The notes: generated by a model from the sequence alone, not told the origin. 36,270 nucleotides of DNA from RGIG3040 sp964410675 (GCA_964410675.1 CAYPIB010000011.1:1-36270); one strand, 5' to 3'; positions 16,137 through 24,423 are shown, counted from the stretch's first letter. Made by a program: numbers and translations.

Positions 16137-16660
16137 AAATGGTAGTAATATGTGGAAGCCCACGAGAAGAGGGAAATACTGAGATTATGGCAGATGCTTT
16201 TATGGATGGAGCAAAGGAGCAAGGGCATGAGGTAGTTAAAATAAGCCTTGCAGATAAAGTGGTGGCTCCATGTGGTGGTTGTGAATACTGTTTTTCACAT
16301 GATGGAGTATGTGTTCAGAAGGATGATATGAAAGATATTTTAAACACGCTTGACGGTGCCGATATGATTATTTTTGCATCCCCAATTTATTGGTTTTCTG
16401 TAAGTGCACAAATTAAGTGTGTGATTGACAGATTGTATGCCAGAGCAAGAAAGGGTTTTACAATTAAAAATGCAGCGCTGTTATTGAATTCTGCATCTGA
16501 TAGTGTATACCAATCGGCTATTGTAATGTTTGAGGAAATTTGTGCTTATCTTGAATGGGAGAATAAAGGCATTGTTACTGTTTTTGGCATGAATCAAAAA
16601 GGAGCAATGAAAAAGACATCCGGTCTCAAAAGGGCATATGAGCTAGGGAAAAGCCTGTAA
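16133..16660 (+). CDS. Flavodoxin-fold NAD(P)H-dependent FMN reductase
   Basis: A 175-residue protein of the FMN_red/flavodoxin_2 type. The FMN loop is GSPREEGNTE (residues 8-17). Residues 47-60 contain CGGCEYC plus a further Cys, a pattern found in iron-sulfur-flavoprotein-like and related reductases. ASPIYWFSVSAQIKCVIDR is the usual second half of the flavin site. It may pass electrons between NAD(P)H or flavin and the EFR1 ferredoxin encoded just upstream. The partnership is inferred from the 4-base overlap. No terminator is visible downstream. Confidence 0.92.
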   Translation: MKMVVICGSPREEGNTEIMADAFMDGAKEQGHEVVKISLADKVVAPCGGCEYCFSHDGVCVQKDDMKDILNTLDGADMIIFASPIYWFSVSAQIKCVIDRLYARARKGFTIKNAALLLNSASDSVYQSAIVMFEEICAYLEWENKGIVTVFGMNQKGAMKKTSGLKRAYELGKSL

Positions 16661-16702
16661 TTACATAATTGTTGGAAATTTGGTATAAGAAGGGGAATTT
16701 TT

Positions 16703-16783
16703 ATAATTTGCTATTTTTCAGGAACCGGTAACGGCCGGTATTTTGGGTAAAAGAATCTTGTACAGGCGGCGGACTATATAAAA
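16703..16783 (+). pseudogene. Remnant of a second EFR1 gene with an internal deletion
   Basis: Bases 16703-16741 match the first 39 bases of the EFR1 gene at 15369 in 36 positions. The original ATG has become ATA. Bases 16741-16783 then match 15918-15960 in 38 of 43 positions. About 511 bp between the two blocks are missing, which breaks the frame. Three of the cluster cysteine codons in the surviving piece are altered (TGT to GGC, and TGT to TAT) or lost. The G-rich leader before 16703 also resembles the leader of the intact gene. This is a decayed partial duplicate and cannot be expressed as a working protein. Confidence 0.85.
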
Positions 16784-16845
16784 TAAATTTAATTTTAGGA
16801 TGAGTAAAAGAACTTGAATTCTTATTAAAAACGGAGGGATGTGCT

Positions 16846-19800
16846 ATGGGTAAACGATATCGAGTGATACTGTTCATGCTTTTAGTAGTAGGGGGAATCT
16901 TTAATTTTGGTCAAACAGTACAAGCGGAGAACGAAATATCGTCGTATGAGGTAAATTATGATGCCAATGATGGAACCGGTCAAATGATAGGAGCAACGGC
17001 AAACAAAGGAGAAGCATTCACCTTACCTGAAAATGGTTTTACAGCGCCAAGCGGCATGCAGTTTAAAGAATGGGCAATCGGAAGTGATAACGGCGACAAA
17101 GTAAAAGCAGGAGGAACTTATACCTTTACCGGAGCCACAACGGTGTATGCGGTATGGGAAACAATTCCGAAAGAGATAACAACCTATGCCATCACCTATG
17201 ATGCCAATGGTGGAACGGGCCAAATGGATGAAGCAACTGCAACAGAAGGAAAAGCATTCACTTTACCACAAAATGGCTTTACCGCTCCGAGCGGCATGCG
17301 CTTTAAAGAATGGGCAATTGGCTGTAAAGAGGGGCAAAAAGTAAATGCAGAAGAAGAATTTTCCTTTACAGAAGCAACAACAATATACGCGGTTTGGGAG
17401 CTTATTCCAGTTGCTATTGATGCGACTAACTTTCCCGATGAGGCTTTCCGAAACTATTTGCTCGAACAGGCTTTTGGAGAGGATGCTGAGTTAACTGAGG
17501 AAGAGATGGAGAAGGTTACAGAGATAAATGTAATTGGTAAAGGCGTTACCTCACTGACAGGAATTGAATATTTTCAAAGGCTTGAACAACTTAGTTGTCA
17601 AACTAATTTAAACTTAACCAGCTTAGATGTTAGTAAAAATGATAATTTGATATTGTTGAACTGCTTAACCACGGGTATAGACATTCTTGATTTAAGTAAG
17701 AATACTAATTTGCAAATGTTGAACTGTTCTTTCACGAAAATAAGCAGTCTCGATGTAAGTAATAATGCTAAATTGGAGACATTGACCTGTTTTGACACGA
17801 AGATAAGTAGTCTTAATGTAAGTAAAAACACAAATTTAAAAAAATTAAACTGTAGTAAAACAGACATAAGTATTCTTGATGTAAGTAAGAATACTAAATT
17901 GGAACAATTAGACTGTAGTAAAACAAATATAGAAAATCTAGATGTAAGTAAGAATGTAGATTTGCAAGTATTATACTGCGCTTCAACGGGAATAAGCAAC
18001 ATTGATGTAAGTAAGAATGCTTATTTGACATTATTGCACTGTACTGACACGAGGATAAGTAGTCTTGATGTAAGTAAGAATACTCTTTTGGAGCTTTTGT
18101 ACTGTTCTTCCACTAAATTAAGCAGTCTTGATGTAAGTAATACGCGTTTAAACGTGTTTGAATGTACTGATAGTAAAACTCCGGTATTGCTATCAAGTGG
18201 CAACATAATAGATTTGTCTCAGCTGTCTGGTTTTGATGCAAGCAAGGCAAGTGACCTCCAAAATGCAACGCTGTCAGACAATAAATTGACAGTGGCAGAT
18301 CCATCAAAGGTGGTAAGTTATACTTATGAATGTGGTAAGAATAAGAGCGCCACTTTTAATCTTGAGATTACTTCGTATGAGATAAATTATGATGCCAATG
18401 GTGGAGCCGGCCAAATGATCGGAGCAACGGTAAACAAAGGAGAATTACTCACCTTACCTCAAAATGGCTTTACCGCTCCGAGCGGCATGCGCTTTAAAGA
18501 ATGGGCAATCGGCAGTAAAGAGGGGGAAAAAGTAAAAGCAGAAGAAGAATTTTCCTTTACAGAAGCAACAACAATATACGCGGTATGGGAGCCGATTACA
18601 TACAGAATTCAATTTAACAAAAATGACGGAACAGCAGTAACTGAAATCCAAAACGGCTTAGTATACGATAAAGAGCAGAAATTAGATGCGAATCCGTTTA
18701 CAAGAGAAGGCTATACATTTAAAGGCTGGTCGGATGCAGAAGACGGCGCAGTATTATATGCAGATGAGCAGTCTGTTAAAAACTTAAGTGCAGTGGACGG
18801 TGCTATAGTCGATTTATATGCAGTATGGGAACAAAATTCAGAGGAAGTAACGACCTATACGATTACCTTCAATGCCAATGGCGGAACCGGCCAGATGGCA
18901 GAAGCAACGGCAACAGAGGGAAAAGTATTTACCTTACCGCAGAATGGCTTTACTGCTCCGAGTAGCATGCGGTTTAAAGAATGGGCAATCGGAAGTGATA
19001 ATGGCGACAAAGTAAAAGCAGGAAAAACTTATACCTTTGCCGGAACCACAACGGTCTATGCGGTATGGGAAACAATACCGGAAGAGATAACAACCTATGC
19101 TATCACATATTATGCCAATGGTGGAACGGGCCAAATGGCGGCGAGAACAGCGATAAAGGGAAAAGAATTTACGTTACCACAAAATGGCTTTACAGCCCCA
19201 AGCGGCAAACAATTTAAGGAATGGGCACTCGGCAGTGCCGACGGGGAAAAGGTAGCAGCAGGAGGAACTTATACCTTTACAAATGCAACAATAGTCTATG
19301 CAGTATGGGAGCCGGCTCTAATCACCATCACCTATGATGCCAATGGCGGAGTAGGCCAGATGGGGGAGGAAACGGCGATATCAGAAATACTATTTAACTT
19401 ACCTCAAAATGGCTTTACGGCCCCAAGCGGCATGCAGTTTAAAGAATGGGCAATTGGAAGTAAAGAAGGACAAAAAGTAAAAGCGGGAGAAGCTTATATC
19501 TTTAAAGAGGCAACGACAGTATACGCAGTATGGGAGAAGATTCCAGAAACTTATGCCATCACTTTCAATGCCAATGGCGGAACCGGCCAGATGGCAGAAG
19601 CAACGGTAACAGAAGGAAAAGCATTCACCTTACCACAAAACAGTTTTACAGCGCCAAGCGGGAAACGTTTTAAAGAATGGGCAGTCGGCAGACCCGGCGG
19701 AATAAAGGTAAAAGCAGGCGGAACATATATTTTTACCGGAGAGACAACAGTCTATGCGGTATGGGAGATAGTCCCGGAAAAAGTAGCAACCTATGCCATC

Positions 19801-20592
19801 ACTTTCAATGCCAATGGCGGAACCGGTCAGATGGCGGGAGCAACGGCAACAGAAGGAAAAACATTCACCTTACCACAAAACAGCTTTACCGCCCCAAGCG
19901 GCAAACGTTTTAAGGAATGGGCAGTCGGCAGTGCCGGCGGAACAAAAGTAAAAGCAGGAGGTGCATATACCTTTACCGGAGCAACGACAGTCTATGCAGT
20001 ATGGGAGGCGATTCCGACAGCTGTAAAGGATGTAAAGAAAGCAACATATAAGGATTTACAATTAAAAGCAAAAGCAAGTAAAACAAGCAATAAGCTTAGT
20101 TGGAAGCGAGTAAATGGGGCTGATGGCTATGTTGTTTATGGAGCCAAACGAGGCAAAAAGCTGACCGAAATAAAAGCGTCAACAAAGGGAGTCAGCTTCA
20201 CTCACAAGAAGTTATCTAAGAAAACATTTTACCAGTATCAAGTAAAAGCATACCGCCTCGTAAATGGAGAAAAGAAATTCATTTCTGTATCACAAAATAT
20301 ATATTCTGTAACAACCGGCGGTAAATACGATAACGCTAAGAAGCTGACAGTCAATATATCCAAGCTGACCTTAAAAAAGGGAAAGACTAAAACCATTAAA
20401 GCAAAGCTGGTTGGTACAAATGGAAAGAAGCTGAAAAACTATACGAAGGCATTTCGATATGAAACATCAGATTCTAAAGTAGCTTCCGTATCTGCCAAAG
20501 GCAAGATAAGGGCTAGAAAAAAGGGAAAATGCACAATATATGTATATGCACAAAATGGACTTAGTAAAGCAATTAGAGTGACTGTAAGATAA
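16846..20592 (+). CDS. Secreted surface protein with nine InlB-type B-repeats and a leucine-rich-repeat block
   Basis: A 1248-residue exported protein with a signal peptide to about residue 27 (FGQTVQA). Two B-repeats (34-105, 114-185) come first. A leucine-rich section follows: a cap (~189-259, NFPDEAFRNYL) and 21-residue repeats (260-442) of the LDVSKNTxLxxLxC type. Seven more B-repeats come next (511-582, 586-662, 671-742, 751-822, 826-897, 903-974, 983-1054). Fn3-like (~1065-1160, NGADGYVVYGAKRGKK) and BIG2-like (~1165-1248, SKVASVSAKGKIRARKKG) domains end the protein. B-repeats match Flg_new/Listeria-Bacteroides repeats (PF09479). There is no LPXTG motif or C-terminal membrane helix, so it is secreted or held non-covalently by its basic C-terminus. 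The role is probably adhesion or binding. GGAGG lies before ATG 16846. Confidence 0.92.
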   Translation: MGKRYRVILFMLLVVGGIFNFGQTVQAENEISSYEVNYDANDGTGQMIGATANKGEAFTLPENGFTAPSGMQFKEWAIGSDNGDKVKAGGTYTFTGATTVYAVWETIPKEITTYAITYDANGGTGQMDEATATEGKAFTLPQNGFTAPSGMRFKEWAIGCKEGQKVNAEEEFSFTEATTIYAVWELIPVAIDATNFPDEAFRNYLLEQAFGEDAELTEEEMEKVTEINVIGKGVTSLTGIEYFQRLEQLSCQTNLNLTSLDVSKNDNLILLNCLTTGIDILDLSKNTNLQMLNCSFTKISSLDVSNNAKLETLTCFDTKISSLNVSKNTNLKKLNCSKTDISILDVSKNTKLEQLDCSKTNIENLDVSKNVDLQVLYCASTGISNIDVSKNAYLTLLHCTDTRISSLDVSKNTLLELLYCSSTKLSSLDVSNTRLNVFECTDSKTPVLLSSGNIIDLSQLSGFDASKASDLQNATLSDNKLTVADPSKVVSYTYECGKNKSATFNLEITSYEINYDANGGAGQMIGATVNKGELLTLPQNGFTAPSGMRFKEWAIGSKEGEKVKAEEEFSFTEATTIYAVWEPITYRIQFNKNDGTAVTEIQNGLVYDKEQKLDANPFTREGYTFKGWSDAEDGAVLYADEQSVKNLSAVDGAIVDLYAVWEQNSEEVTTYTITFNANGGTGQMAEATATEGKVFTLPQNGFTAPSSMRFKEWAIGSDNGDKVKAGKTYTFAGTTTVYAVWETIPEEITTYAITYYANGGTGQMAARTAIKGKEFTLPQNGFTAPSGKQFKEWALGSADGEKVAAGGTYTFTNATIVYAVWEPALITITYDANGGVGQMGEETAISEILFNLPQNGFTAPSGMQFKEWAIGSKEGQKVKAGEAYIFKEATTVYAVWEKIPETYAITFNANGGTGQMAEATVTEGKAFTLPQNSFTAPSGKRFKEWAVGRPGGIKVKAGGTYIFTGETTVYAVWEIVPEKVATYAITFNANGGTGQMAGATATEGKTFTLPQNSFTAPSGKRFKEWAVGSAGGTKVKAGGAYTFTGATTVYAVWEAIPTAVKDVKKATYKDLQLKAKASKTSNKLSWKRVNGADGYVVYGAKRGKKLTEIKASTKGVSFTHKKLSKKTFYQYQVKAYRLVNGEKKFISVSQNIYSVTTGGKYDNAKKLTVNISKLTLKKGKTKTIKAKLVGTNGKKLKNYTKAFRYETSDSKVASVSAKGKIRARKKGKCTIYVYAQNGLSKAIRVTVR
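16945..17400 (+). repeat. B-repeats 1 and 2 (216-bp units, 24-bp linker)
   Basis: The units start at 16945 and 17185, each exactly 216 bp (72 codons), from the codon before EVNYDAN/AITYDAN to AVWE. The shared core is LP.NGFTAPSGM.FKEWAIG. Confidence 0.9.
17623..18171 (+). repeat. Leucine-rich repeats: eight 63-bp units plus a partial ninth
   Basis: Units begin with LDVSKN at 17623 and recur at exact 63-bp spacing up to 18127, where the last is cut short. Each 21-residue unit reads roughly LDVSKNxxLxxLxCxxTxIxx. A Cys stands at one inward position in every full unit. Thr occupies the place where related repeats usually have Asn. This block is visibly more AT-rich than the B-repeats around it. 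Confidence 0.9.
18376..20007 (+). repeat. B-repeats 3 to 9
   Basis: Units start at 18376, 18601, 18856, 19096, 19321, 19552 and 19792. All are 216 bp except the second (18601-18831, 231 bp), which is a different subtype (YRIQFNKNDGTAVTEIQNG, FTREGYTFKGWSD). Units at 19552 and 19792 are very similar at DNA level, pointing to recent duplication or gene conversion. Confidence 0.9.
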
Positions 20593-20635
20593 GACAATAC
20601 CATACCATCAGCTTGATATGTAGGATTCAAGTAAC

Positions 20636-20674
20636 AGGCGTCATAGTTCATATAGACTATGACGCCTTATTTTG
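20636..20674 (+). terminator. Terminator after the surface-protein gene
   Basis: The arms AGGCGTCATAGT (20636-20647) and ACTATGACGCCT (20656-20667) pair perfectly over 12 bp around an 8-base loop, followed by TATTTT. It starts 44 bases after the stop codon. Confidence 0.9.
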
Positions 20675-20686
20675 TCCTTCTATTAT

Positions 20687-20848
20687 CTACAAATCATCAG
20701 CATCCTGAGTCGGCTGCCCCCCATCTTCCGGAATTCCCGTATAACTTCCGAGTACATCTGAAAAAATATTTTGAGCACTCATAGGATTCACATTTTTAGG
20801 CTCTAACGTTTCTTTTTTTAGCTGGTCTTTCTTTTTACTATCATCCAT
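20687..20848 (-). CDS. Small acidic protein, 53 residues, unknown function
   Basis: An open frame from ATG (20848) to TAG (20687). AAAGGA lies at 20858-20863, nine bases before the start, which is ideal spacing. The product starts with a Lys-rich segment (MDDSKKKDQLKKET), has a middle stretch NPMSAQNIFSDVLGSYTGIP and ends with a Gln/Asp-rich tail (PTQDADDL). It has no membrane helix or signal peptide. The Gly-Ser-Tyr-Thr-Gly-x-Pro core and acidic tail have the look of a conserved short clostridial protein, but I cannot name a family. It lies alone, antisense between two plus-strand genes. I see no clear terminator on its own strand. Confidence 0.7.
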   Translation of the reverse strand: MDDSKKKDQLKKETLEPKNVNPMSAQNIFSDVLGSYTGIPEDGGQPTQDADDL

Positions 20849-20937
20849 TATTTATTATCCTTTCTTTTATCTTGTTATTTAATTCACAATTTACTTAATA
20901 TATTTTCTGCAACAAAAGAAGAAATTATTCAATGTTA

Positions 20938-20966
20938 TTGATTTTTAAATATTACAATGTAATAAT
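20938..20966 (+). promoter_or_regulatory. feoAB promoter with an operator-like dyad
   Basis: A TTGATT -35 (20938-20943), a 17-base spacer and an AATAAT -10 (20961-20966). The inverted repeat ATTACAATGTAAT (20951-20963, 6-bp arms) overlaps the spacer and -10, so a bound protein would block transcription. An iron-dependent repressor is expected for feo genes. The dyad does not clearly match the Fur or DtxR consensus. Confidence 0.5.
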
Positions 20967-21011
20967 AAAAATACACAAAGCCATTTTAAATGGTTTTTAG
21001 GAGGAACACGC

Positions 21012-21236
21012 GTGAAATTAAGCGAAGGAAAAATTGGAGCAAGCTACAGTATTGAAGAAATCAGTCTTCCGCTGCACATAGAAAAAAGACTTGAGGCACT
21101 TGGAATGACATTTGGAACACTTGTTTTAATATTGAACAGCAAAAATAAAGGAGTACAAATTATAAAGGTACGGGGCACCAGATTTGCACTTGGACGCAAT
21201 ATTACCAAAAATATTAAAGTGAGGTGTGCTAAGTGA
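21012..21236 (+). CDS. feoA: Ferrous iron transport protein A
   Basis: A 74-residue SH3-like FeoA protein. The motif KRLEALGMTFGTLVLIL, the following IIKVRGTRFALGR and the terminal I.V are characteristic. FeoA assists the FeoB iron pore, probably at its cytoplasmic side. The start is GTG 21012, 7 bases after AGGAGG (20999-21004). Its stop overlaps the feoB start (GTGA), indicating translational coupling. Confidence 0.95.
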   Translation: MKLSEGKIGASYSIEEISLPLHIEKRLEALGMTFGTLVLILNSKNKGVQIIKVRGTRFALGRNITKNIKVRCAK

Positions 21237-23278
21237 AAGAAGATATGACAATTGGTTTTATCGGAAATCCAAACTGCGGTAAAACAACGTTGTTTAATGC
21301 ATATACAGGAGCTAATTTAAAGGTGGCGAATTGGCCAGGGGTTACGGTTGAGAAGGTCGAAGGAGCAATTCACAATCATGGTCTGAATATTAAGCTGGTA
21401 GACTTGCCCGGTACATACAGCCTGACCTCCTATACAATGGAGGAACAGGTTTCCAGGCAGTTTATTTTAAGTAATGAAGTGGATGTTATAGTAGATGTGG
21501 CAGATGCCTCCTCCTTAGAAAGAAATCTGTATTTAACACTACAGCTTTTGGAAATTGGAAAACCGGTTATATTGGCACTCAATATGATGGATATTGTGGA
21601 AAAAAGAGGGATGGAAATCGATACACACCGTCTGCCGGAGATGTTGGGAATACCGGTAATTTCGGTTTCGGCAAGAAGGCGTACCGGACTTGACATTTTA
21701 ATTCATGCGGCTGCGCATCATAAGGATTCCTGCAATCCGGATAATTTAATCCACGAGCATAAATATTCCTCCAGCCATAAGCATGATCATCACTCGGAGT
21801 ATGCCATGGTATACAGTGATGAAATTGAGGATAAAATTGATATTATTATTACTGAATTGAAAAAGAAATATCCTGAAATTACAAACTATAGATGGCATGC
21901 TATTAAGCTGTTAGAGCAGGATCAGGAAATTACAGAGTGCTGTCCGCTGGACATGCCGGAGGTGCTCGACCGTAATTACGAATCTGATATTATTAATGAA
22001 AAATATGATTTTATTGAAGAAATCATTGAAGAGGTTTTGGTTAATAAAAATCGCCAGGAGGCGATGACGGAAAAGGTTGATCGATTATTAACCCATCGTG
22101 TTTGGGGAATTCCAATATTTCTTGGTATTATGGCACTGGTATTCTTTTTGACATTTACGGTCGGTGATTGGCTAAAGGAATATTTTGAAGTAGGGATAGA
22201 GCAATTTTCTGAGCTGATAGGAAGGGGTCTTGCGGCGGTTCATGCCGGTGAACTGCTGTCCTCTTTAATACTGGACGGTATTATTGCCGGTGTTGGCGGA
22301 ATATTAACATTCCTGCCCAATATTTTTATCCTTTTTCTGGCACTGGCTTTCTTAGAAGACAGCGGTTATATGTCACGTGTTGCCTATGTCATGGAAGGGA
22401 TTATGAGTAAGCTTGGACTTTCCGGGAGAGCTTTTATTCCGATGATTTTAGGCTTTGGCTGTACTGTTCCCGCAATTATGGCATCACGTTCACTGGAAAA
22501 CAAACGTGACCGCTATAAGGTTATGTTGATTACTCCGTTTATGAGCTGCAGTGCCAAGCTGCCGATTTATATTTTATTTGCCGGAATGTTTTTTGGTAAA
22601 AATGCGATGCTTGCGGCATATTCCATGTATATTATCGGCTTAGTTGTTGCTATTTTAACAGCGGCAGTTTTGCATTTGATTGATAAAAAGAAAAGTCATA
22701 ATTATCTATTGATTGAGCTGCCGGAGTATAAAGCACCAAGTGCGAGAACAGTATTTATTTATGTTTGGGAAAAGGTGAAGGATTATTTATCAAAGGCGGG
22801 CACTACGATATTTATAGCATCAATTATTATGTGGTTCCTTCTGAATTTTGGGCGAAATGGCTATGCAGCCGGAATGGCAGACAGCTTTGGTGCTATTCTT
22901 GGAAAGGCAATTGTTCCGCTGTTTAAACCGATTGGTTTGGGATTTTGGCAGATTGTGGTGGCATTAATTGCCGGCATATCTGCCAAAGAAGTAGTAGTAT
23001 CCAGCTGCAGTGTACTTTTTAGTGTACCAAATATTACTTCGGCAGCCGGAATGGATACAATGGTTGAGACACTATCTGCCATCGGCTTCGGACCGTTAAA
23101 TGCTTTTTGCCTCATGCTGTTTTGTCTGCTTTACATTCCATGCGCAGCCACTCTTGCAACAGTTAAAAGAGAGTCAGGAAGTACAAAGTGGATGATATTC
23201 ACAGCATTCTTTCAACTGGCTGTAGCTTGGATTGTAACCTTCATTGTCTTTCAAGCGGGCAGTCTTGTTTTGTTATGA
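21233..23278 (+). CDS. feoB: Ferrous iron transporter FeoB
   Basis: A 681-residue Fe(II) importer. The GTPase domain has G1 GNPNCGKTT (11-19), DLPG (57-60) and NMMD (117-120). The membrane part carries the two gate regions with FIPMILGFGCTVPAIMASR (401-419) and ISAKEVVVSSCS (582-593). Between the GTPase and membrane parts, residues 158-187 hold nine histidines (including HEHKY and HKHDHH), a probable metal-binding patch not required by the family. The GTG start overlaps the feoA stop. No FeoC-type gene follows. The stop overlaps by six bases the stop of the convergent lipoprotein gene, with no terminator between them. Confidence 0.96.
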   Translation: MKEDMTIGFIGNPNCGKTTLFNAYTGANLKVANWPGVTVEKVEGAIHNHGLNIKLVDLPGTYSLTSYTMEEQVSRQFILSNEVDVIVDVADASSLERNLYLTLQLLEIGKPVILALNMMDIVEKRGMEIDTHRLPEMLGIPVISVSARRRTGLDILIHAAAHHKDSCNPDNLIHEHKYSSSHKHDHHSEYAMVYSDEIEDKIDIIITELKKKYPEITNYRWHAIKLLEQDQEITECCPLDMPEVLDRNYESDIINEKYDFIEEIIEEVLVNKNRQEAMTEKVDRLLTHRVWGIPIFLGIMALVFFLTFTVGDWLKEYFEVGIEQFSELIGRGLAAVHAGELLSSLILDGIIAGVGGILTFLPNIFILFLALAFLEDSGYMSRVAYVMEGIMSKLGLSGRAFIPMILGFGCTVPAIMASRSLENKRDRYKVMLITPFMSCSAKLPIYILFAGMFFGKNAMLAAYSMYIIGLVVAILTAAVLHLIDKKKSHNYLLIELPEYKAPSARTVFIYVWEKVKDYLSKAGTTIFIASIIMWFLLNFGRNGYAAGMADSFGAILGKAIVPLFKPIGLGFWQIVVALIAGISAKEVVVSSCSVLFSVPNITSAAGMDTMVETLSAIGFGPLNAFCLMLFCLLYIPCAATLATVKRESGSTKWMIFTAFFQLAVAWIVTFIVFQAGSLVLL

Positions 23279-23893
23279 ATCTGAAACTTTAGTAATACTA
23301 AAATATGGATTTTCCCATGTAGCGTCGATATTTTGCCATAAACGTTCAAACTTTTCTATTTTAGTTTTCCGGTTGTAAGGAAGGTCTTCCTTATCTGTGT
23401 TAATTGAAAGACCAGGCAGACTTTCAGCAAAATAGAAATATTTAGTATCATATCCAACGATTGGAATGTAGTGGGTTACGTGTGGATTTTCATATGGCTC
23501 CTCAACATGAATAAAAGCAATGACAGGTGCTCCTTTTAAAAGTTCTCTTTTTAAGTCATCAATCGTTCCATCCGTAATAAAACGGGCTTCATAACCGCGC
23601 TCAATAAAAAATGTTTCGATCCCATATGGTGAAACACCGCCCTGCTCAAGCCTTCCGGGATAGTTTTCATAAAGCGTTACTCCATCTGCCTCTTCTCCGT
23701 AATGTCGTAAGACAAATGCAGATGCAAATGCGGCGCATTCAAGTCCAGACTGATAGTCAAAATAGTTTTCTGTTTCAATCATGAATGATTCTGGAATATC
23801 ATCCACGCTTGATACAGGAGTATCGGTACTGCATCCGGTCAAAATCATTGCAATTAAAAATGCAATAGAAAGTGCTGAAGATATTTTTTTCAT
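23273..23893 (-). CDS. C39-like cysteine peptidase-type lipoprotein
   Basis: A 206-residue exported lipoprotein: signal peptide with lipobox ILTGC (Cys 21). The body matches the Peptidase_C39_2 pattern. A Cys lies in SGLECAAFASAFVLRHYG (Cys 53), GVSPYGIETFFIERGY is typical, and a His occurs in HVTHYIPIVGYD (His 141) with Asp 149. These are the expected Cys/His/Asp positions, but activity is not proven. Such proteins are often encoded alone in clostridia and their substrates are unknown. ATG 23893 follows AGGTGG; the in-frame GTG at 23905 lies within that ribosome site and is rejected. It converges on feoB. Confidence 0.85.
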   Translation of the reverse strand: MKKISSALSIAFLIAMILTGCSTDTPVSSVDDIPESFMIETENYFDYQSGLECAAFASAFVLRHYGEEADGVTLYENYPGRLEQGGVSPYGIETFFIERGYEARFITDGTIDDLKRELLKGAPVIAFIHVEEPYENPHVTHYIPIVGYDTKYFYFAESLPGLSINTDKEDLPYNRKTKIEKFERLWQNIDATWENPYFSITKVSDS

Positions 23894-23969
23894 ATTAATT
23901 TCCACCTTATTTATATGTTAAATTTACAATAACAAATTTATATCTGAAAGTAAATGGAGATTTAGTAGA

Positions 23970-24413
23970 ATGGAGGCTAAAGTGCAAACAACGTATATAA
24001 AAACCAATTATTTAAGTGATGATGCAAAATGGATTCGGGAAGAAGTTTTTGTCAAGGAGCAGAAGTTTCACGAAGAGTTCGATAAGATTGATCCTTATGC
24101 TAATCATGTAGTGCTTTATTATCATGACAAACCCATTGCAGTTTTTCGCTATTTTAAAGGAAAAGAGGAGCGGGAATATATGCTTGGCAGAATCGCCATT
24201 GTGAAAGAATACCGCGGCAGGCATCTTGGCAAAGAATTGCTGCATCTTGCCGAGCAATTGATTGCAGGTGAGGGCGGGATGCGCATTTCATTGTCTGCCC
24301 AGACGAGAGCAAAAGAGTTTTATAAGAAAAATGGGTATATTGAAGAAGGTGCTCCCTACTTTGAAGAATATTGCGAGCACATTCACATGAAGAAAGAATT
24401 AATTCACATATAG
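23970..24413 (+). CDS. GNAT family N-acetyltransferase
   Basis: A 147-residue acetyltransferase. The acetyl-CoA loop appears as GRIAIVKEYRGRHLGKELL (~71-89), and the C-terminal KEFYKKNGYIEEGAPYFEE fits the end of the GNAT fold. The N-terminal IREEVFVKEQKF recalls the ElaA-like group (COG2153), whose substrates are mostly unknown. Two starts are possible: ATG 23970 with GGAG 12 bases upstream, or GTG 23982 behind GGAGG only 5 bases away. The shorter form would lose just four residues. The gene stands alone with its own terminator. Confidence 0.9.
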   Translation: MEAKVQTTYIKTNYLSDDAKWIREEVFVKEQKFHEEFDKIDPYANHVVLYYHDKPIAVFRYFKGKEEREYMLGRIAIVKEYRGRHLGKELLHLAEQLIAGEGGMRISLSAQTRAKEFYKKNGYIEEGAPYFEEYCEHIHMKKELIHI

Positions 24414-24423
24414 CAGCAGATGA

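Noticed and set aside
17598..18002. Minus-strand open frame of 134 codons opposite the leucine-rich repeats
   Set aside because: Its periodic sequence mirrors the 63-bp repeats on the plus strand, and there is no ribosome site or family match. It is a by-product of the repeats.
16945..20007. Regularly spaced repeats considered as a CRISPR-like or satellite array
   Set aside because: The 216-bp and 63-bp units are whole codons inside one long open frame and match known protein repeat families. There are no unique spacers and no cas genes.
20981..20998. Possible attenuator hairpin CCATTT-T-AAATGG followed by T's just before feoA
   Set aside because: Only four base pairs can form once a loop of at least three bases is allowed. 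Too weak to support.
22861..23115. Minus-strand frame inside feoB, and similar antisense frames at 12597-12842, 11592-11855 and 29864-30163
   Set aside because: No ribosome sites, no recognisable domains, and each lies fully within a well-supported gene.
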